Below, piece by piece: positions 1 through 4,420 of a stretch of 5,335 nucleotides of DNA (the stretch's first letter is position 1; the number at the start of each line of letters is the position of its first letter). The position numbers and the translations under genes are program-made. A model generated the notes under the pieces. It made no database searches, was not told the origin of the DNA, and worked only from the letters and a program-made list of their open reading frames with translations. The stretch is from an uncultured Bacillota bacterium (lineage in GTDB: Bacteria > Bacillota > Clostridia > Peptostreptococcales > Anaerovoracaceae): NCBI GenBank assembly GCA_946541435.1, contig CAMNJK010000125.1, positions 1-5,335 of the forward strand, read 5' to 3'.

Positions 1-365
1 ATCCCGTCCTCATAGACGATCTTGTCCTTCGTCGGTTCGATCAGCTCCGCGCCTTCCTTCTGCGCGTCTTCCTTGTTCCCGAGGAACAGGTTGACGATCT
101 TCTTGGACTGCAGGCTGACGTGGACGGTCATGACGCCGTCTTTCACCGTCAGGATCCCCTTGTCGTTGTTGGCGTCATTCACGTGGAACATGGGGTGGTC
201 TGTCACAAAGTCTACCACATACGTCCCATCCGCAAGCGCCGCCGTCTCCGCAGATGTGCTGCTTTCCGCTGCGGAAGGCTCCCCGCTTCCTGCGCCGCAG
301 CCGGTCAGGACCGCAGCCGTCAGGATCAGCACAGCTGCCAACACTGTCAAAAGATATTTCTTCAT
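1..365 (-). CDS. Small surface lipoprotein, 3' end beyond window
   Basis: Partial gene: 121 complete codons are visible from ATG at 365-363, and the frame is still open at position 1, so the C-terminus lies outside. The protein starts MKKYLLTVLAAVLIL and has a lipobox LTGC with the acceptor Cys at residue 23, followed by a Ser/Ala/Glu-rich linker (about residues 24-44). A compact beta-rich domain begins near DGTYVVDF (46-53) and continues with GILTVKDG, MTVHVSL and KIVNLF. The DGxY...LTVKDGxMTVHVSL pattern loosely recalls NEAT-like haem or iron-associated surface domains. This is a resemblance from memory, not a demonstrated homology. The start at 365 is chosen because AAAGGG (378-373) lies 7 bases upstream; an in-frame ATG at 371-369 would be too close to it. 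It follows the cobaltochelatase gene by 69 bases, which contain a strong hairpin, so it may be co-transcribed at reduced level. Function is unknown; a surface binding protein for a metal or tetrapyrrole is plausible from context. Confidence 0.8.
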   Translation of the reverse strand, partial: MKKYLLTVLAAVLILTAAVLTGCGAGSGEPSAAESSTSAETAALADGTYVVDFVTDHPMFHVNDANNDKGILTVKDGVMTVHVSLQSKKIVNLFLGNKEDAQKEGAELIEPTKDKIVYEDG

Positions 366-391
366 TGTCATGCCCTTTCGCCTGTTAGTGA

Positions 392-421
392 AAGAGCGGG
401 AAGGCATCCCTTCCCGCCCTT
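392..421 (-). terminator. Strong hairpin between chelatase and lipoprotein genes
   Basis: A 13-bp stem (392-404 with 409-421) closes a GATG tetraloop. The inner nine pairs, GCGGGAAGG with CCTTCCCGC, are perfect and GC-rich, and there is one G-U pair in the outer part. Read on the minus strand, the 3' side runs into TCTTTCAC, only a weak U-tract. It starts 13 bases after the chelatase stop codon and ends 26 bases before the next ATG. It could be a leaky intrinsic terminator or a 3'-end-stabilising hairpin that lowers expression of the downstream lipoprotein. Confidence 0.6.
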
Positions 422-434
422 AGTTATGCTCTTC

Positions 435-1679
435 TTACTTGATCACAGCGCCGGAATGATCCACGTAGATCTTCTCAATGTCTGCAATTCTTCCCAGACC
501 TTCGATCTGGCATTTTACGTTGTCGGCACCGAATCCTTCGCCGATGTCAACCGGCTCATCAGCGCCCTCGACCTCGAACTCGCCGCCGTTGACGAATCCA
601 TAGTACCAGGAGCCTTCTTCGTCAGAAGCCATGTCATTGTTGGCGTGGTCGCCCGCGACGACCATCAGCGGACGCAGGATGACCTTGGTGTAACCGGCCT
701 TCTCTACTGCCTTCTTGACTTCGGGCAGAGCGGTATCTGCCGGGTTGCCTTCAACAGTACCGATAAAGACGTTGTCATAGCCCAGCTGATCCATCTGCGC
801 CTGCATCTGGTCATAGGTTACGTTGGCTTCGTGGCCTGTGCCGTGTCCCATGAAGACGATGGCTGTGCCTTCCTCAGCCAGGACATCCAGGGAATCCGCG
901 CCTGCAACGCTGACAGCTTCATCAACTGCAGCCTTGGCAACAGCTTCCTTATCCTCATTGATGTCATCTCTGTCATCGCCGACTTCGCCCAGCAGCGGCT
1001 CAGCAACTTCGATGGAATCGATCTGATCCTCGAACTGATCTACATAGCTCATCAGCTCGTCATACTCCGCGCCGTGCATCAGGTGTGTCGGCTGGATGAC
1101 CAGGTTCTTGACACCGTTGTCAACAGCTCTCTGCAGAGCCTGCTCTGTGTTGTCGATCTGCTCGCCGTCACGGGCGTAAACGTGGTTGATGATGATCTGC
1201 GCAGTGAACGCTCTTCTGACGCTCCAGTCCGGATACGCCTCAGCCAGCGCCTTCTCAACGCCGCCGATGTCTGTCGCTCTGGAGTCATTGAAGGATGTAC
1301 CGAAGGAAACCACCAGCAGCTCGTTCTCGCCGATGTCGTCGCCGTTGAGCGGATCATCCTTGGAAGCGTCGCCGGTGTCCAGTCCGAAGTAATCCGGATC
1401 GTCCAGCTGTTCCTTCTGCTCATCGGTCAGAGCATCATAGGCACCTCTTGCCGCTGCACACAGTTCATCCGTGTCTTCCGTCCATTCCTGGATCTGGATC
1501 GCTTCGATCGCAGCATTGCAGGCAGCTACCGCATCCTCAGCAGCGGCAGCATCTTCCTGCTCGGAAACTGGAGCCTGCTCCGCTTCCTCGGATTCACCGC
1601 AGCCGGCAAACATGACCATCATGCCCAGTGCCATGACCAGGGCCAGGCCCAGTACAAGAAATTTTTTGAGATTCTTCAT
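435..1679 (-). CDS. cbiK: Exported lipoprotein sirohydrochlorin cobaltochelatase (CbiK family)
   Basis: 414 residues. CbiK enzymes insert Co2+ into sirohydrochlorin in the anaerobic (early-cobalt) cobalamin route. Visible features: a signal peptide with Lys at 2, 5 and 6 and a hydrophobic core (7-24), a lipobox FAGC with lipidation Cys27, and an acidic Ala-rich helical stretch (about 28-100) containing AYDALTDEQKE, a motif type common in surface-protein helical modules. The chelatase domain then starts at LLVVSFGTSFNDSR (121-134). Likely metal or substrate residues are His199 in PTHLMHG, Glu227 in AEPLLG and His279 in MGHGTGH, matching from memory the His/Glu/His metal set described for CbiK/CbiKP. 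Further conserved-looking segments are RAFTAQIIINHVYARDG (156-172) and LRPLMVVAGDHANND (335-349). A start at 1679 is supported by AAAGGAGGAGG (1697-1687) 7-10 bases upstream. The gene lies behind a cobalamin riboswitch. The oddity is export: the enzyme should sit outside the membrane. Family assignment is firm; the physiological substrate there is uncertain. Confidence 0.9.
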   Translation of the reverse strand: MKNLKKFLVLGLALVMALGMMVMFAGCGESEEAEQAPVSEQEDAAAAEDAVAACNAAIEAIQIQEWTEDTDELCAAARGAYDALTDEQKEQLDDPDYFGLDTGDASKDDPLNGDDIGENELLVVSFGTSFNDSRATDIGGVEKALAEAYPDWSVRRAFTAQIIINHVYARDGEQIDNTEQALQRAVDNGVKNLVIQPTHLMHGAEYDELMSYVDQFEDQIDSIEVAEPLLGEVGDDRDDINEDKEAVAKAAVDEAVSVAGADSLDVLAEEGTAIVFMGHGTGHEANVTYDQMQAQMDQLGYDNVFIGTVEGNPADTALPEVKKAVEKAGYTKVILRPLMVVAGDHANNDMASDEEGSWYYGFVNGGEFEVEGADEPVDIGEGFGADNVKCQIEGLGRIADIEKIYVDHSGAVIK

Positions 1680-1718
1680 AATAAAGCCTCCTCCTTTGAA
1701 AGAATATATTTTTCTTCA

Positions 1719-1758
1719 GGATACACAAAAGGCCTTCGCTAAACGGAGCAAAAGCCTC
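1719..1758 (-). terminator. Riboswitch-controlled intrinsic terminator (attenuator)
   Basis: On the minus strand, GAGGCTTTTGCT (1758-1747) pairs with AGCGAAGGCCTT (1740-1729) across a six-base CCGTTT loop. That gives 12 continuous pairs, three of them G-U. The 3' arm runs into TTTTGTGTATCC, a short interrupted U-tract. It lies downstream of the cobalamin aptamer and about 40 bases before the chelatase ATG, where a transcriptional attenuator would be expected. The poor U-tract leaves room for a translational mechanism instead. Confidence 0.65.
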
Positions 1759-1793
1759 TTGAAGAATCTCTTCATTCAATCAGTTTTGTATCC

Positions 1794-1809
1794 GCCAGTG
1801 ACTCGTGGC
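1794..1809 (-). promoter_or_regulatory. Candidate P13 hairpin with L5-complementary loop
   Basis: A 4-bp stem (GCCA/TGGC) presents the loop CGAGTCAC. The stretch ACGAGT (minus strand, 1806-1801) is exactly complementary to ACTCGT (2007-2002) in the L5 region of the aptamer. Cobalamin riboswitches are known to sense ligand through an L5-L13 kissing loop, so this is the natural candidate for L13. It places the switching element between the aptamer and the terminator. Confidence 0.6.
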
Positions 1810-1826
1810 CGGGAAGATCTGACATC

Positions 1827-1850
1827 CGCGCGACCCGAAAGGTCCGCGCA
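1827..1850 (-). other. GC-rich leader hairpin between aptamer and P13
   Basis: Read on the minus strand, TGCGC (1850-1846) and GACC (1844-1841) pair with GGTC (1835-1832) and GCGCG (1831-1827). One G is bulged at 1845 and the loop is TTTCG. The stem is nine pairs and very stable. It has no U-tract, so it is not a terminator by itself. It probably acts as a structural spacer that stacks between the aptamer and the kissing hairpin. Confidence 0.5.
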
Positions 1851-1867
1851 AAGGCTGGTCTTCCTCT

Positions 1868-2066
1868 GTACCCGGCAGGCAGGTTTCCTGACTTACAGAT
1901 ATGTGCCTTGGCCGCCTTCCCAAGAAGCGTATCTCAGTGGCTTGGGATGCGGATCTTCTGACTTTCGCTGTCCCATCGGCTTCGGCAATCTGCTTACAGT
2001 GACGAGTTCGCACAGGAATCTCACCTGTTTCCCTTTTACCCGATGCTTCCGCACCGGCACCTGTCG
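1868..2066 (-). ncRNA. Cobalamin riboswitch aptamer
   Basis: Reading the minus strand, the hallmarks occur in the expected order. ACAGGTGCC (2064-2056) is followed by AAAAGGGAAACAGGTGAGA and ATTCCTGTGCG, then CACTGTAAGC. Next come GCCACTG and a CCCAAG/CTTGGG stem that runs into GGGAAGGCGG. The B12 box AGTCAGGAAACCTGCC (1893-1878) closes the element. CAGGT near the 5' end can pair with ACCTG of the B12 box to close the core. The length of about 200 bases is normal for the family. It precedes a cobaltochelatase gene in the same direction, so cobalamin binding is expected to repress that gene. The ligand subtype (adenosyl- or methyl-/hydroxocobalamin) is not decided from sequence. Confidence 0.93.
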
Positions 2067-2076
2067 TTTTTTGTGT

Positions 2077-2105
2077 TCCTGCACTGCGCAGGAGTCATAT
2101 CCTGC
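2077..2105 (-). other. Alternative hairpins in the 5' leader
   Basis: Three alternating copies occur on the minus strand: GCAGGA (2105-2100), TCCTGC (2093-2088) and GCAGGA (2082-2077). The middle copy can pair perfectly, 6 bp, with either neighbour, with a loop of five or six bases. The region lies between the predicted transcription start and the riboswitch core, so it would form in the first 35 or so bases of the transcript. It may insulate the aptamer or protect the 5' end. Function is unknown. Confidence 0.4.
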
Positions 2106-2117
2106 CACAGCGTAATT

Positions 2118-2146
2118 ATTCTAACATATGCGCGCATTCACGGCAA
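2118..2146 (-). promoter_or_regulatory. Sigma-A-type promoter for the riboswitch leader
   Basis: On the minus strand, -35 TTGCCG (2146-2141) and -10 TAGAAT (2123-2118) are separated by exactly 17 bases. TGT sits directly before the -10, giving an extended -10. Transcription would start near 2113-2111, about 45 bases before the riboswitch core, leaving a leader of roughly 430 bases before the chelatase ATG. The promoter begins just 18 bases after the ATPase stop codon, so the chelatase unit can be transcribed independently of the transporter genes. Confidence 0.65.
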
Positions 2147-2148
2147 CC

Positions 2149-2168
2149 TGATGAATAATATCATCAGA
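2149..2168 (-). other. Stem-loop at the ATPase stop codon
   Basis: CTGATGA (2149-2155) and TCATCAG (2162-2168) form a perfect 7-bp inverted repeat around ATAATA. It overlaps the TGA stop of the ATPase gene. The stem is AT-rich and no U-tract follows on the minus strand, so termination here would be weak at best. Transporter transcripts probably read on into the riboswitch leader. Confidence 0.4.
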
Positions 2169-3306
2169 CCCGTTCCAGCTTCCCTTCCCGGTCCGCCAGT
2201 TCAATGAGCTCTTCGATCCGGCGGTTCATGGTCCCGATCGGGAAGTCCGTTGCGATCACCCGGCTGCACCGATGAACTGCTTCTGCAGCTTCTGCAAAGG
2301 CTGGCTCTGCCAGCGCTTCGAAATCGGGGCTGGTGATGACCCTGGCTGCCAGCAGGCGTGCAAGCTGATAGTCCTTGTCCCCCGGTGTAAGGATCCCAGC
2401 GATGAAGGGAATGTTCTTTTTCTGCAGTTTCCGGTACACGGGAATTCCCGTGCCGCAGGCCGAGATCACGAAAACCTGAGGTTCCGAGCCCTCCTGATCC
2501 GCAGACCCGCCCGACCAGCCTTTGCCTGTGGGCTGAGGCAGCTCAATGCTGCCAAACAGAGGATCGAAGAAACCGTTGTCCAGGGAGTAAAGCTCCCGGA
2601 TCATCTCCTCCCGGAAGATGTCTTCCGGCTGTCCGTAGCGGTAGATCCGGTCGCCTTTCACGCAGATGATACGGTCGGAGATCTTCTGGGCCAAATCGAT
2701 CTCGTGCAGGGACATGATGACCGTGATGCCCCTCCGCTTGGCCATATCCCGCAGGATGGAAAGCAGCTCCAGTTTATAACGGATGTCCAGGAACGATGTG
2801 GGCTCATCCAGAATGATGATCTCCGGATCCTGACAGATGGCCCGGGCCAGCAGGACCCGCTGCCGCTGACCATCGCTGATGGCATTGAAATCCTTGGGGC
2901 CCAGCTCCGTTGCGTGCACCGCTGCCATGGCCGCGTCCACCTTCCGCTCGTCTTCTTCCGTGAGGATGCCCAGCTTGCCGGTGTATGGGTAGCGGCCGCT
3001 GGCCACGATATCGTAGCAGGTCAGCAGGTCCGTCTTCAGCCGCTCCGTCAAAACGACAGCCATCTTCTGTGACAGTTCGCGGAAGTTCATCTTGTGCAGG
3101 TTCTGTTCATCGAAGATGACCTTGCCGCCGATCAGCGAAAGCTGCCGGGTGATGCTCTTGAGGATGGTGGACTTGCCGGCGCCGTTGGGACCGATCAGGG
3201 TGACGATCTCTCCTTTTTTGATGTCGATGCAGATGTCCCGGATCAGGGCCTTGCCGTTGTAGCCGACGGCAAGGTCGTCCATTTTGATGTAAGTCTTCTC
3301 TGCCAT
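2164..3306 (-). CDS. ABC importer ATPase (BtuD/FecE type) with C-terminal extension
   Basis: 380 residues, about 120 longer than a usual FecE/BtuD ATPase. It should power the adjacent FecCD permease from the cytoplasmic face. Visible motifs: Walker A GPNGAGKST (39-47), GRYPYTG (104-110), signature SDGQRQR (144-150, Asp in place of the first Gly of SGGQ), Walker B IIILDEPT (163-170), D-loop SFLD (171-174) and switch His201. The Q-loop region reads MAVVLTERL (82-90), with no Gln at the usual place. After a Gly/Pro linker (about 257-275), a second domain (276-380) begins VFVISACGTGIPVYRKL and looks Rossmann-like, with a Gly-rich turn and IPFIAGIL and RVITSPDFEAL strands and helices. Similar tails are remembered on some BtuD-like ATPases, but no function is assigned. 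The start is fixed by AAAGGGG (3320-3314) 7 bases upstream. The ATG lies one base after the permease TAA, implying translational coupling. Substrate, corrinoid or iron chelate, is inferred from context. Confidence 0.9.
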   Translation of the reverse strand: MAEKTYIKMDDLAVGYNGKALIRDICIDIKKGEIVTLIGPNGAGKSTILKSITRQLSLIGGKVIFDEQNLHKMNFRELSQKMAVVLTERLKTDLLTCYDIVASGRYPYTGKLGILTEEDERKVDAAMAAVHATELGPKDFNAISDGQRQRVLLARAICQDPEIIILDEPTSFLDIRYKLELLSILRDMAKRRGITVIMSLHEIDLAQKISDRIICVKGDRIYRYGQPEDIFREEMIRELYSLDNGFFDPLFGSIELPQPTGKGWSGGSADQEGSEPQVFVISACGTGIPVYRKLQKKNIPFIAGILTPGDKDYQLARLLAARVITSPDFEALAEPAFAEAAEAVHRCSRVIATDFPIGTMNRRIEELIELADREGKLERV

Positions 3307-3307
3307 C

Positions 3308-4381
3308 TTACCGCCCCTTTCTTCTGCTGACCATCATGTAGATCACCACCGGCGCGCCGAAGACCGCCGTCACCGTGCTGATGTTCATCTCCACCGGGGC
3401 GAATGCAAGACGGGCGATGAGGTCGCAGAGCATGCAGAACACCCCGCCGCCAATGAGACAGCCGGGAATGACAACCAACGGTTTGGAAGTCCCCATGGTA
3501 CCCTTGATCAGGAAGGGCACGGCGATGCCCACGAAGGAAATGGGGCCCGCGAAGGCTGTGACGCAGGCAGACAGAAGGCTGGACAGGGTAATGAGAGCGA
3601 TCCGGAAGATCCGGATGTTCACTCCCAGGCTCCGGGCGTAATTCTCACCCATCTGATATGCCCCGATGGGTTTGGAGAGAGCCATGGTCAGAATGAATCC
3701 GATGCCCACCACCACCAGACAGACCGCCACATTGGTCCAGGTCATGCCGGAAAAACTGCCCTGAGACCAGACGTGCAGGTTGGCGATGTCGGAATCCTCC
3801 GCGAAAGTGACCATGAACTCCGTCACCGCGTTGCAGATGTATCCAACCATAATGCCTGCCACCAGCAGCATGGCCATATTGGGCACACGGTAGGAGATCA
3901 CCAGCACAAATAATGTGGCCAGAAGGGATCCGGCGAAAGCCGCCAGGATCAGGGTCAGAGACGTGACCTGAAAGGAAGCCTGGGCGAAAGCCAGCAGGAC
4001 CACGGCCACCACCATCTTGGCGCCGGAGGAAATGCCCAGTACATAGGGACCCGCGATGGGATTCTCAAAAAAGGTCTGCAGCAGGAATCCGGCCAGGGCC
4101 AGGGCCCCGCCCAGGATCATGGACACGATGATCCGCGGCAGACGGATGGTCCAGATGATGTCCAGGTTTTTCTCGGTTCCCTCCCGCAGGAAGATGGCGC
4201 GGGCGATCTCGCCCACGCTGATATGCACGTTGCCGGAATTGATGTTGATCACTGTGATGACGACGAAGGCCGCCGCCATGATGATGAACACCAGCAGGCA
4301 GCGGCTGCGCCGCCGGAAGTTCTCGGCATGATATCCCCCGCCCCCCGGCAGGGTGGTCGTTCGCACTGCGTTTCCGCTCAT
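3308..4381 (-). CDS. FecCD/BtuC-family ABC permease
   Basis: 357 residues, normal for the family. It forms the membrane channel, usually as a homodimer, for cobalamin, haem or ferric-siderophore import. There is a basic, Gly-rich N-terminal tail (1-28), then a first membrane segment (about 29-46) and roughly ten hydrophobic segments in all. Family landmarks are RLPRI (80-84), ALAGFLLQTFFENPIAGPYV (95-114) leading into LGISSGA, GENYARSLGV (245-254), AGPISFVGIAVPF (278-290) and NISTVTAVFGAPVVIYMM (333-350). In the AGPISFVGIAVPF motif the His of the usual VPH is replaced by Phe290. A start at 4381 is supported by GGAGAGGAG (4394-4386) just upstream. The gene lies 39 bases after the substrate-binding protein gene and one base before the ATPase gene, a classic importer operon. 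Sequence alone does not separate cobalamin from iron-chelate specificity. Confidence 0.92.
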   Translation of the reverse strand: MSGNAVRTTTLPGGGGYHAENFRRRSRCLLVFIIMAAAFVVITVININSGNVHISVGEIARAIFLREGTEKNLDIIWTIRLPRIIVSMILGGALALAGFLLQTFFENPIAGPYVLGISSGAKMVVAVVLLAFAQASFQVTSLTLILAAFAGSLLATLFVLVISYRVPNMAMLLVAGIMVGYICNAVTEFMVTFAEDSDIANLHVWSQGSFSGMTWTNVAVCLVVVGIGFILTMALSKPIGAYQMGENYARSLGVNIRIFRIALITLSSLLSACVTAFAGPISFVGIAVPFLIKGTMGTSKPLVVIPGCLIGGGVFCMLCDLIARLAFAPVEMNISTVTAVFGAPVVIYMMVSRRKGR

Positions 4382-4420
4382 GGTTCTCCTCTCCGGATCC
4401 TTTCCTGTCTACTGTATGTT

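Noticed and set aside
22..423. A 133-codon plus-strand frame
   Set aside because: It is the antisense shadow of the small lipoprotein gene, whose minus-strand product has a clear signal peptide and lipobox.
120..1742. A 540-codon open frame on the plus strand
   Set aside because: It is antisense to the chelatase gene and runs through its signal peptide, the hairpin and the second lipoprotein; its translation has no recognisable domain and no ribosome site, while the minus-strand product is a clear CbiK.
1827..1850. GC hairpin as an intrinsic terminator
   Set aside because: No U-tract follows it on either strand, and it lies between the aptamer and the kissing-loop hairpin.
1471..2115. Open frames on both strands across the riboswitch leader
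   Set aside because: The region is explained by promoter, aptamer and terminator structure; none of the frames has a sensible start or resembles a protein.
2272..3072. A 266-codon plus-strand frame opposite the ATPase
   Set aside because: The minus strand encodes Walker A, signature and Walker B motifs; the plus frame shows none and arises from GC-biased codon use.
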